Shown: positions 1 through 5,313 of the stretch, piece after piece
Numbering within the stretch: the first letter of the stretch is position 1
How the letters are laid out: every line of letters begins with the position of its first letter
Assembly: GCA_014378805.1 (NCBI GenBank)
Contig: JACMMY010000027.1
Location: 1 to 8,153, forward strand
DNA: 8,153 nucleotides
Source of the DNA: Moraxellaceae bacterium
GTDB lineage: Bacteria; Pseudomonadota; Gammaproteobacteria; Pseudomonadales; Moraxellaceae
Direction of reading: 5' to 3'
Translations under genes and position numbers: made by a program
Notes under the pieces: generated by a model
The model's database searches: none
The model's input: the letters and a program-made list of their open reading frames with translations, nothing else
What the model was told of the DNA's origin: nothing

Positions 1-1
1 G

Positions 2-433
2 CGTGACGAAGATGGTTATTTCTGGATTCTCGGTCGGATTGATGATGTGTTGAACGTGTCTGGTCATCGTTTAGGCACAATGGAAATTGAGTCTGCGTTG
101 GTTGCGAGTCCATTGGTTGCTGAAGCGGCTGTGGTTGGTCGTCCAGATGCGCTGACAGGCGAGGCGGTTGTGGCTTTCGTCACATTGAAAGGCGCACGTC
201 CAACTGGCGATGACGCAGTGGAAATGATTAAACTCCTGAAAGCTTTCGTCGCTAAAGAAATCGGCGCGATTGCTCGCCCTGCGGAAATTCGTTTTGCTGA
301 TGCGCTACCGAAAACCCGTAGCGGTAAGATCATGCGTCGTTTGCTGCGTTCGATTGCTCGCGGTGATGCGATTACTTCGGATATTTCAACTTTGGAAAAT
401 CCAGCGATTATTCAGCAGTTGCAAGAAAGCTGA
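2..433 (+). CDS. acs: Acetyl-CoA synthetase, C-terminal part (5'-truncated by window edge)
   Basis: This is the last 143 codons of an AMP-forming acetyl-CoA synthetase; the reading frame is open to the left edge and the gene starts outside the window. The enzyme activates acetate with ATP and joins it to CoA in the cytoplasm. The fragment opens with GYFWILGRIDDVLNVSGHRL, the hinge and A8 core motif of ANL-family adenylating enzymes, with the hinge aspartate in the DD pair. Near the end, PKTRSGKIMRR carries the catalytic lysine (codon 326-328), which in this family is the target of reversible acetylation by Pat-type enzymes. The C-terminal DISTLENPAIIQQL resembles the usual Acs tail. The gene ends at TGA 431-433, followed by an intrinsic terminator, so it is the last gene of its transcript. 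Propionyl-CoA synthetase is a less likely alternative. Confidence 0.95.
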   Translation, partial: RDEDGYFWILGRIDDVLNVSGHRLGTMEIESALVASPLVAEAAVVGRPDALTGEAVVAFVTLKGARPTGDDAVEMIKLLKAFVAKEIGAIARPAEIRFADALPKTRSGKIMRRLLRSIARGDAITSDISTLENPAIIQQLQES

Positions 434-488
434 TTCCGAAAAGAAAGCGAATAGATCGTTTCGTTTCAGCTTTGATGTAATATAGGCG

Positions 489-518
489 GCCAATCTTCGG
501 ATTGGCTGTTTTGTTTTT
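489..518 (+). terminator. Intrinsic terminator after acs
   Basis: A perfect 7-bp stem, GCCAATC (489-495) with GATTGGC (500-506), is closed by a TTCG tetraloop and followed at once by a T-rich tract interrupted by single Gs (507-518). This is a textbook rho-independent terminator 55 bases after the acs stop. It separates acs from the lipoprotein gene. Confidence 0.9.
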
Positions 519-541
519 GCGATAGTATTCAAGGATGAAAA

Positions 542-1063
542 ATGAAAAGAGTTGCTTTATTGACGGCTATTTCTCTATTGGTTTTGGGGTGTACAACGAC
601 TGATCAAAGTGTTGAGCCAAATCATATTGTTAAGCAACAGAGTACAACTGAGCAAAAAAATAATATTGAGCCAAGGAATAACGCTGTGCAAACAGATACT
701 GCGGTAGAAGTGAAGCCTATTTGCAGTTCTCCGCAAGACATTAAGTATCGTGTCTTTCATAGCATGTACTCAGACGAGCAGATCGCTGAAAAAGCCTATT
801 TAAAAATCACAGCCAATACTTCAGTACCTCAGTTTTTTCAGTTAATGGCTATCGCGAGAAAAGAGAGCATTGATATCGATACGCGTGATAAAGGCGGTGA
901 TTTGGGTTTCATTAAGATTGCGAATTTTGATAAGAGCTTTGGAACGGCCGTCTCGCATCTACCTTTGAAAAAATTGTCACATCCAATTCAGTCAAAATTT
1001 GGCTGGCATTTGGTGTGGGTGAGTGATGCATTGGGTATTAAAACGAATCAGCATTGTCGGTGA
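542..1063 (+). CDS. Lipoprotein with PpiC/parvulin-like domain
   Basis: This is a 173-residue predicted lipoprotein. The N-terminus has a basic start, a hydrophobic stretch and the lipobox LVLGC, giving lipidated Cys17. No Asp follows the Cys, so outer-membrane sorting is expected by the usual Lol rule. Residues 18-60 are a polar, Gln/Asn/Thr-rich linker. Residues about 66-163 resemble a parvulin (rotamase) domain: a degenerate first strand (KYRVFHSMYSDEQIAEKAY), then FFQLMAIARKESIDID, the hallmark GGDLGF at 118-123, an AVSHLPLKKLSHPIQSKFGWHL stretch, and a final VWV strand. There is no SurA/PpiD-like N-terminal chaperone domain. The family catalyses prolyl isomerisation and often helps fold periplasmic proteins; whether this one is catalytically active is unknown. 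AGGA at 532-535 lies six bases before the ATG. C61 and C172 could form a disulfide. Confidence 0.8.
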   Translation: MKRVALLTAISLLVLGCTTTDQSVEPNHIVKQQSTTEQKNNIEPRNNAVQTDTAVEVKPICSSPQDIKYRVFHSMYSDEQIAEKAYLKITANTSVPQFFQLMAIARKESIDIDTRDKGGDLGFIKIANFDKSFGTAVSHLPLKKLSHPIQSKFGWHLVWVSDALGIKTNQHCR

Positions 1064-1082
1064 AATAAACGCTGGATAAGAC

Positions 1083-1121
1083 TCTGGCTCCCACGTTACA
1101 CGTGGGATGCCCAAACAGCAT
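1083..1121 (+). repeat. REP hairpin copy A (left of RAYT)
   Basis: This is an imperfect palindrome. GGC (1086-1088) plus TCCCACGT (1089-1096) pairs with ACGTGGGA (1100-1107) and GCC (1109-1111), with a TAC loop and one bulged T (1108). A bulged stem of this kind is typical of REP sequences. The 39-base block matches copy C (2651-2689) at 36 of 39 positions, including the CCCAAACAGCAT flank beyond the hairpin. Confidence 0.85.
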
Positions 1122-1155
1122 TAAATTAGTAATATTATGAAATTTAATGAAATAT

Positions 1156-1689
1156 TTAACTAAAAAAACTAATTTCAAGCAATCCTACAGATCCTAAATA
1201 CGATCTTGCGCTGCTGTATCGCCAATGCTCTGCTTGATCAACATAGCCACGTTTAATAGGGTTTTGATGGATATACTCAACTTTCTGCCTAAGTATTAGG
1301 TCATTTGCAATAAGCTCAGGGTGAGAACCCTCTTGCCAAAACTGCAACTCACGATCAACTTTGTGTGCAGTTTTGTAGTGTTTGAATTGATCTAACAACG
1401 TCGTTGCGTTTCGCTCTCGCAACAAGGCAAAAATTTTTGATGCAGTGTGTCGTTTGAATCGAGCCAAATCCTTACTCAGAGTATTATTGCTTTGGATCAC
1501 AAGATGTAAATGGTTTTCCAGAATAACCCAAGCATAAATTTTTATACCTTCTTGTTGTAGGAACTTTAAACTGTCAATGACAATGCCAACACTGTCTTGA
1601 TTTGTGAAAACGGGTAGCCAGTGTAAAACAGTGCAGGTGACAAAATGAACCGCTGTTTCATCTGTAATTTTGTATCGACTTCGGCCCAT
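1156..1689 (-). CDS. REP-associated tyrosine transposase (Y1_Tnp / IS200-like, HUH family)
   Basis: This intact 177-residue protein starts MGRSRYKI, as many RAYTs do. The HUH pair is in ENHLHLVI (H60, H62). The C-terminal half has KVEYIHQNPIKRGYV and WRYSSARSYL, matching the family's YIHQNP...WxYSS signature; Y139 is the presumed nucleophile. The FWQEGSHPELI block at 117-127 is also characteristic. RAYTs nick and join single-stranded DNA at REP hairpins and are thought to mobilise REPs rather than themselves. The gene sits between inverted REP copies at 1083-1121 and 1803-1836. A TATAAT-like box (minus strand, 1704-1709) lies just before the start, but no good -35 accompanies it. There is no frameshift or internal stop, so the gene appears functional. 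Confidence 0.93.
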   Translation of the reverse strand: MGRSRYKITDETAVHFVTCTVLHWLPVFTNQDSVGIVIDSLKFLQQEGIKIYAWVILENHLHLVIQSNNTLSKDLARFKRHTASKIFALLRERNATTLLDQFKHYKTAHKVDRELQFWQEGSHPELIANDLILRQKVEYIHQNPIKRGYVDQAEHWRYSSARSYLGSVGLLEISFFS

Positions 1690-1758
1690 GATGGTGACAT
1701 TTCATTATAGTTATTGGGCAGATAGTAGCATGATAAAATTAACAATTTAAGATTAAGC

Positions 1759-1836
1759 ATCGACCAAATTTTTCCAAACAGTTCACGTAATGGATTAAAA
1801 TTGGGCATCCCACGTGCAACGTGGGAGCCAGAGAGA
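1759..1836 (+). repeat. REP hairpin copy B with 44-base flank (right of RAYT)
   Basis: The hairpin occupies about 1803-1833: GGC, a bulged A, TCCCACGT, loop GCA, ACGTGGGA, GCC. It is the reverse complement of copy A with one loop difference (A has TAC where the complement of B has TGC). The 44 bases to its left are also repeated. The whole 78-base block matches 2728-2804 with four substitutions and one indel, so the mobile end is longer than the hairpin alone. Confidence 0.85.
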
Positions 1837-2170
1837 CGACGGTACTACGAAAAATATACAACTAAAATTTAATTTTATTGATCCAATTCCTAAAGTTAAA
1901 ATTGATAATGAAGTCATTGATGTAGCGCCACCATTGAGTTGGTATGAATATGTATGGATTGGTTTACCAATTGTTTTGATGTTTATTGGTGGAGCACTTG
2001 GCGGTATGGTTGGAGCTCTATTCACAAATGCAAATGGTCGAATTTTTAGAAGTGAAAGAAGTGGCATTTCAAAATATGGATTATCGGCAGCACTAACAAT
2101 AAGCGCTTTCATGTCTTTTATTATTCTCGCTACTTTATTTCAAGTATTTGTAAGCTCATTTACTAAATAG
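1814..2170 (+). CDS. Small two-helix membrane protein, 5' end rewritten by REP insertion
   Basis: I do not recognise a named family. The longest reading, 118 residues, starts at a GTG inside the right REP hairpin. Its first dozen residues (MQRGSQRDDGTT) are therefore repeat-derived or junction sequence. The credible protein begins near KNIQLKFNFIDPIPKVKIDNEV, followed by APPLSWYEY. There are two hydrophobic segments: about 48-70 (VWIGLPIVLMFIGGALGGMV) and about 89-115 (LSAALTISAFMSFIILATLF). A short basic loop with GRIFRSERSG lies between them. An inner-membrane protein is inferred. No in-frame ATG precedes the first helix, no ribosome binding site is visible, and an in-frame stop lies at 1796-1798. 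The original start was probably lost when the RAYT unit inserted, so this may be a 5'-truncated remnant or a gene using a REP-borne GTG. Confidence 0.5.
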   Translation: MQRGSQRDDGTTKNIQLKFNFIDPIPKVKIDNEVIDVAPPLSWYEYVWIGLPIVLMFIGGALGGMVGALFTNANGRIFRSERSGISKYGLSAALTISAFMSFIILATLFQVFVSSFTK

Positions 2171-2194
2171 CCGCTAATTATAATTTGATCAGTT

Positions 2195-2270
2195 GTAGGA
2201 TGGGTAGACGAAGGAAACCCATCGCTTGGCAAATGTCGTCTGATGGGTTGCGTTCCTTAACCCATCCTAC
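2195..2270. repeat. REPIN-type inverted repeat, GTAGGATGGGT family
   Basis: This is a 76-base imperfect palindrome. Left arm 2195-2223 and right arm 2242-2270 are each 29 bases, with perfect 11-base outer ends (GTAGGATGGGT / ACCCATCCTAC). Perfect 7-base inner ends (ACCCATC / GATGGGT) lie around a loosely matched middle. Each arm can also fold on itself, since GATGGGT and ACCCATC are complementary, which is the REP-doublet architecture. The sequence is unrelated to the GTGGGA REPs beside the RAYT. It lies between two accessory ORFs. Confidence 0.85.
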
Positions 2271-2298
2271 CTTCTAAAAGAACAATCATAATTTCATT

Positions 2299-2610
2299 TT
2301 GGGTTTTAAATTGCATTTACTTGATCAATTAATTGGAATGAAAGTTGAAGCAGTTGAGCCAATCTTTGACTATTGGCATATCACATTGTCTAAGGCTTTT
2401 ATCTGCGTGTATAACAAACTCAGTTTTTCTCATCCGAAAACAGAGCTTTATAATGCTGCCATTGAGGAAGTAGTGATACAAGAAGAAAAGCTATTGGAAC
2501 TAAACCTTTCTGGAGGCCGAATTATAAAAATTTCACTTCTACCAGAAGATTACTGTGGTCCTGAGGCTTTTGAAGTGCGTTTTTTCAATGGTTTAATTGT
2601 TGTGGGGTAA
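2299..2610 (+). CDS. Small hypothetical protein, start uncertain
   Basis: I do not recognise a family. The frame gives about 103 residues from a TTG at 2299. The next plausible starts are TTG 2311 and ATG 2338 (MKVEAVEPIFDYWHITLS). The sequence reads like a compact cytoplasmic alpha/beta protein, with alternating short strands, IKISLLPEDYCGPEAFEVRFFNGLIVV at the C-terminus, and no signal peptide or helix for the membrane. No ribosome binding site precedes 2299 or 2311, and the GTAGGATGGGT repeat ends only 28 bases upstream, so the native 5' end may have been disturbed. Its small acidic character and islet setting would fit an orphan immunity-type gene, but this is speculation. Confidence 0.5.
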   Translation: MGFKLHLLDQLIGMKVEAVEPIFDYWHITLSKAFICVYNKLSFSHPKTELYNAAIEEVVIQEEKLLELNLSGGRIIKISLLPEDYCGPEAFEVRFFNGLIVVG

Positions 2611-2650
2611 ACGGCTAACTTGCTCTAAGTAGAACTAACCCTCAACCATT

Positions 2651-2689
2651 TCTGGTTCCCACGTTGCACGTGGGATACCCAAACAGCAT
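2651..2689 (+). repeat. REP hairpin copy C
   Basis: This copy has the same fold as copy A: GGT (2654-2656), TCCCACGT, loop TGC, ACGTGGGA, bulged T, ACC (2677-2679). The outer C-G pair of copy A is a T-A pair here, a compensatory change that keeps the stem. Confidence 0.85.
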
Positions 2690-2727
2690 CGGATCAACAA
2701 TCGTGGATGGGTAGACGCAGGAAAATT

Positions 2728-2804
2728 ATCGATCAAATTTTCTAAACAGTTCGCGTAATGGATTAAAGTTGGGCATCCCACGTGCAACGTGGGAGCCAGA
2801 GAGA
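2728..2804 (+). repeat. REP hairpin copy D with long flank
   Basis: The hairpin occupies 2771-2801 and is identical to that of copy B. The 43 bases to its left are also shared with copy B. It ends 13 bases before the nth stop codon, so it lies at the 3' end of the rsxB-nth transcript and could act as a 3' structure on that mRNA. Confidence 0.85.
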
Positions 2805-2816
2805 ACTAAGTTCTAG

Positions 2817-3500
2817 CTAATCCTCAACCATCGGATTCGCCACCCCATAATCAAACCGTTCTTTCCAACCACATAAATCACTGACAATACAAGTCCCACA
2901 CAGCGGCGTTCGCGCTTTACACGTATAGCGCCCATGCAAAATCAACCAATGATGCGCATCCATCATGTAATGCGCTGGAATCGATTTCAATAACTTCTGC
3001 TCAACAATCTCAACCGTTTTTCCCTTCGCAAGCGAAGTGCGATTACTCACCCGAAAAATATGCGTATCCACCGCCATCGTCGGATGACCAAAGAATGTAT
3101 TCAACACCACATTCGCCGTCTTACGCCCAACACCTGCCAGCGCTTCCAATTCTTCGCGCGTATCAGGCACTTCACCGCCATGTTGATCAATCAAGATCTG
3201 GCAGGTTTTCATAATGTTTTCGGCTTTGCTGTTATATAAACCAATGGTTTTAATATAACTTTTCAGCCCATCTAAACCTAACGCGAGGATTGTGGCTGGC
3301 GTATTCGCAACTGGATAAAGTTTCGCGGTTGCTTTATTCACACCCACATCCGTCGATTGCGCCGACAATAAAACCGCGATCAACAATTCAAATGCCGTGG
3401 TGTATTCAAGTTCAGTACGCGGTTCAGGACGTTGTTCTTTTAAGCGTGTGAAGAACTCTTCGATATCATGTTTTTTCATATAAAAGCTTTCATGTGGCAT
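2817..3500 (-). CDS. nth: Endonuclease III (DNA glycosylase/AP lyase)
   Basis: This bifunctional base-excision repair enzyme removes oxidised pyrimidines and cleaves the abasic site. The helix-hairpin-helix reads LEALAGVGRKTANVVL with catalytic Lys127, and VDTHIFRVSNR holds catalytic Asp145. The C-terminal 4Fe-4S cluster is C194-x6-C201-x2-C204-x5-C210. The length is 227 residues from the outermost ATG. Catalytic and cluster residues are all shifted by exactly seven relative to E. coli Nth (K120, D138, C187), so ATG 3477-3479 (MKKHDIEEFF) is an equally good or better start, giving 220 residues. The outer ATG overlaps the end of rsxB by 11 bases, suggesting translational coupling. Neither start has a clear Shine-Dalgarno. 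E. coli also has nth after the rsx genes, so the linkage is ancient. Confidence 0.97.
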   Translation of the reverse strand: MPHESFYMKKHDIEEFFTRLKEQRPEPRTELEYTTAFELLIAVLLSAQSTDVGVNKATAKLYPVANTPATILALGLDGLKSYIKTIGLYNSKAENIMKTCQILIDQHGGEVPDTREELEALAGVGRKTANVVLNTFFGHPTMAVDTHIFRVSNRTSLAKGKTVEIVEQKLLKSIPAHYMMDAHHWLILHGRYTCKARTPLCGTCIVSDLCGWKERFDYGVANPMVED

Positions 3501-4305
3501 CGCCAGCGTTAAGTTGTGCGAGTTCAGCTTTAAGCGACTCTAAATCCGCTTTGCGTTTTTCATCATTCGGCATGACGACAAGCTGCTTCTCTAATTTTTT
3601 AATTTGGCTGCGTAATGTCGACAGTTGAATCGAAGATGCGCTGGAATGTTTTTCAATATTGATTGATGGCACAGGTGCTGGCGGTGCGACGCTGGCAATC
3701 ACCGCAGGTTCATTGGCAAAACGTGAAGCTGATAATTTGATAGATTGCTTCGCCGCTTCGCGTGCTTGTTTCGCTTCAAAACGTTGACGTAAATCGTTCT
3801 GGTCTTGTTTGAACTGATGCTCACGTTGCAATTCATATTGCGCATCAAAGATCGGCTGAAGCGGTTCAATCGTAATAATATCAATACAATCAACAGGGCA
3901 GGGCGGAATACATAACTCACAACCTGTACATAAATCAGTCAAAATCGTGTGCATCATTTTGGCTGTACCCATAATCGCATCGACAGGGCAGGCATCGATA
4001 CATTTGGTGCAGCCGATACATTCAGCTTCTCTAATTACGGCACGGATTGCTTGCGGACGACCATCCGATTGCAAGGGAAACGGAGCCAGCGCGACAGGCT
4101 CAATCGGACGATTGGTCAACTCCGCCAATACCTTCACCATCGGCTCGCCACCGGGAATACACAAGTTAATTGCTTCACCATTCACAATCGCTTCGGCGTA
4201 GGGCAGACAGCCTGGTGTATTGCATTGACCGCATTGCCATTGTGGTAATGCGGCATCGATGAGTGCGATCAGTTTTTGTGGCTCTGTGTGTGGATGTGCA
4301 AGCAT
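3490..4305 (-). CDS. rsxB: RsxB/RnfB-type iron-sulfur electron-transfer protein, soluble form
   Basis: The 271-residue protein has three cluster sites. An N-terminal Fe-S domain reads CGQCNTPGCLPYAEAI...NLCIPGG (C25, C28, C33, C49). Two ferredoxin 4Fe-4S motifs follow: C96-x2-C99-x2-C102-x3-C106 and C126-x2-C129-x2-C132-x3-C136. In the Rnf/Rsx complex the B subunit passes electrons to the membrane ion pump, and in E. coli the complex keeps SoxR reduced. Here the usual N-terminal membrane helix is missing; an in-frame stop at 4312-4314, two codons before the ATG, rules out a simple longer start. After residue 150 comes a family-atypical tail of about 120 residues: a basic Gln-rich helix, a Pro/Ala linker, and a terminal heptad-like coiled coil (about 226-266). 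No other rsx gene lies in the window. The stop TGA overlaps the outer nth start. Confidence 0.9.
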   Translation of the reverse strand: MLAHPHTEPQKLIALIDAALPQWQCGQCNTPGCLPYAEAIVNGEAINLCIPGGEPMVKVLAELTNRPIEPVALAPFPLQSDGRPQAIRAVIREAECIGCTKCIDACPVDAIMGTAKMMHTILTDLCTGCELCIPPCPVDCIDIITIEPLQPIFDAQYELQREHQFKQDQNDLRQRFEAKQAREAAKQSIKLSASRFANEPAVIASVAPPAPVPSINIEKHSSASSIQLSTLRSQIKKLEKQLVVMPNDEKRKADLESLKAELAQLNAGDAT

Positions 4306-4402
4306 GGAAAATTATTCAGTCTAGAGCGTGATTCGATCTGCTATTTTAACTGGATAATGCGCTGGGGTCATGGTTATTTATAGTCGTCATTTGGAGCAGA
4401 AG

Positions 4403-4442
4403 TATTTATCGGTTGAGATCCAATTAATCAAACCGATAAATA
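4403..4442. repeat. 12-bp perfect inverted repeat over the dioxygenase stop codon
   Basis: TATTTATCGGTT (4403-4414) is exactly complementary to AACCGATAAATA (4431-4442), with a 16-base loop that contains the TAA of the dioxygenase gene. No T-tract follows on either strand, so it is not a standard intrinsic terminator. It may act as a 3'-end stabiliser or a protein site. Confidence 0.6.
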
Positions 4443-5203
4443 TCCATGCCGAGCGAACCCATGGTAAAACTTGAATGCACCACACTAAACCGTGACCCTG
4501 CACCCATCGCAAAAAATAAGGGCTCTAAATGCTCATCCGTAGGATGATTTTGTTTCGCATTGGGTGCGTCATGTTTCCAATTCAAAACAGCCGTGTAATC
4601 ACTATTGCCCAGTTTTTGAATCACCCAACTTTTAAAACTACTTGCCCAATTCGGCGGCGCAGCATACGGATCACGGAACGAAAGCTCACGTAGATTATGC
4701 GTAATACTTCCTGAACCAATCAGCAAAATTTGCTGCGACCGTAAATTGATCAGAGCCTGCCCGAGATTAAATAATTGGTGTGGATTAAAGGTTCTTGGAA
4801 TAGAAATATGAATGACAGGGATTTCGGCATCCGGATAAAGGTGTAGTAATGGTGCCCAAACACCATGGTCACGTGGACGCAAAGCATTCCCATGAGCATC
4901 GAAACCCGCATCGATCAACAGTTGGATGATCCGTTCAGCAAGTGCAGGGCTTCCGGGTGCTGGGTAGCGGATTTGATATAGTTCTTCGGGGAAACCATTA
5001 AAGTCATGCCATGTCTCAGGACGAGAGGCTGTGGATACTTCGAGCGCATCACTTTCCCAATGTGCCGAAACGACGATAATTGCATTCGGTTTGGGCAAAT
5101 TAATCGATAACCGATGCATCGCGTCCGTGACCTCTCCTGCGTCTACCGCCATCATAGGCGAACCGTGAGAGATAAAAAGTGCGGGCAGGGTAGCGAAAGT
5201 CAT
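4424..5203 (-). CDS. Class III extradiol ring-cleavage dioxygenase, DODA/YgiD type
   Basis: This 259-residue member of the LigB superfamily is closest in pattern to E. coli YgiD (4,5-DOPA extradiol dioxygenase). The N-terminus has LFISHGSPMMAV (H13), then VVSAHWES (H48), the family block WHDFNGFPEELYQIRYPAPGSP, DHGVWAPL (H113), SGSITHNL (H169) and HPTDEHLEPLF (H220, H225). The spacing H13-H48-H169-H225 closely matches the metal-binding histidines of YgiD. The family cleaves catechol-type rings with a bound divalent metal; the physiological substrate is unknown. The ATG at 5203 has a weak GAAGAA upstream. No other aromatic-catabolism gene lies nearby, so it appears to be a stand-alone gene, separated from rsxB by 118 bases. 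Confidence 0.9.
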   Translation of the reverse strand: MTFATLPALFISHGSPMMAVDAGEVTDAMHRLSINLPKPNAIIVVSAHWESDALEVSTASRPETWHDFNGFPEELYQIRYPAPGSPALAERIIQLLIDAGFDAHGNALRPRDHGVWAPLLHLYPDAEIPVIHISIPRTFNPHQLFNLGQALINLRSQQILLIGSGSITHNLRELSFRDPYAAPPNWASSFKSWVIQKLGNSDYTAVLNWKHDAPNAKQNHPTDEHLEPLFFAMGAGSRFSVVHSSFTMGSLGMDIYRFD

Positions 5204-5269
5204 GGTGATTCTTCGATGGAGTTTTGAGTATGATGAACTTCGTCAGCTTGAGAGTAAAGCAATTGAACC

Positions 5270-5297
5270 AACCATATATTATTAAGAATATATGGTT
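5270..5297 (-). terminator. Hairpin downstream of rlmH, possible weak terminator
   Basis: AACCATATATT (5270-5280) and AATATATGGTT (5287-5297) form a perfect 11-bp stem with a 6-base loop, 16 bases after the rlmH stop on the minus strand. The stem is AT-rich and no T-tract follows on the minus strand. A TTTTG run follows on the plus strand, where no gene reads through. It is a candidate 3' end only. Confidence 0.4.
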
Positions 5298-5313
5298 TTG
5301 ATCTGTGTCATTA

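Larger units (their letters stand above)
1082..1836. mobile_element. RAYT unit: transposase gene flanked by inverted REP hairpins
   Basis: A REP hairpin at the left (about 1083-1121) and an inverted copy at the right (about 1803-1836) bracket a single RAYT gene on the minus strand. This is the classic layout of REP-associated tyrosine transposases, which are single-copy domesticated relatives of IS200/IS605 transposases that act on REP sequences. The outer edges read CTCTGGC at the left and GCCAGAG at the right. I see no flanking target duplication, as expected for HUH-type elements. Another copy of both ends, without the transposase, lies at 2651-2804. Confidence 0.75.
2651..2804. mobile_element. 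154-bp REP-ended element lacking a transposase (REPIN/MITE-like)
   Basis: The left end (2651-2689) matches the left end of the RAYT unit at 36 of 39 bases. The right end (2728-2804) matches the right end of that unit with four substitutions and one indel. Only about 38 bases lie between, with no coding capacity. The element therefore looks like an internally deleted, non-autonomous relative that the RAYT 1 kb away could act on. The short interior includes a 20-base piece (2705-2724) matching the left arm of the GTAGGATGGGT repeat at 19 of 20 positions. Confidence 0.8.

Noticed and set aside
64..333. Antisense open frame within acs
   Set aside because: It is a shadow of the conserved acs frame, with low-complexity Ala/Ser/Thr content.
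270..485. Plus-strand open frame overlapping the acs end
   Set aside because: It is an out-of-frame reading of acs rich in Cys/Arg/Val, with no start signals; its tail runs to just before the terminator.
1803..1833. REP hairpins as intrinsic terminators
   Set aside because: The stems are GC-rich but no T-tract follows on either strand.
1795..2112. Minus-strand open frame opposite the membrane protein
   Set aside because: The plus-strand frame gives two clean hydrophobic helices and a plausible charged loop; the antisense reading does not resemble a protein family.
1083..2804. CRISPR array from the repeated GTGGGA hairpins
   Set aside because: There are only four copies in alternating orientation with unequal spacing and a transposase between two of them; this is REP architecture.
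1064..2816. A novel multi-gene defence system in the accessory islet
   Set aside because: Only a RAYT and two small damaged-looking orphan ORFs are present; there is no nuclease, ATPase, reverse transcriptase or toxin-antitoxin pair to support it.
3949..4248. Open frame of 99 codons on the plus strand opposite rsxB
   Set aside because: It lies antisense to a strongly conserved ferredoxin gene, its protein has no recognisable pattern, and it has no ribosome binding site.
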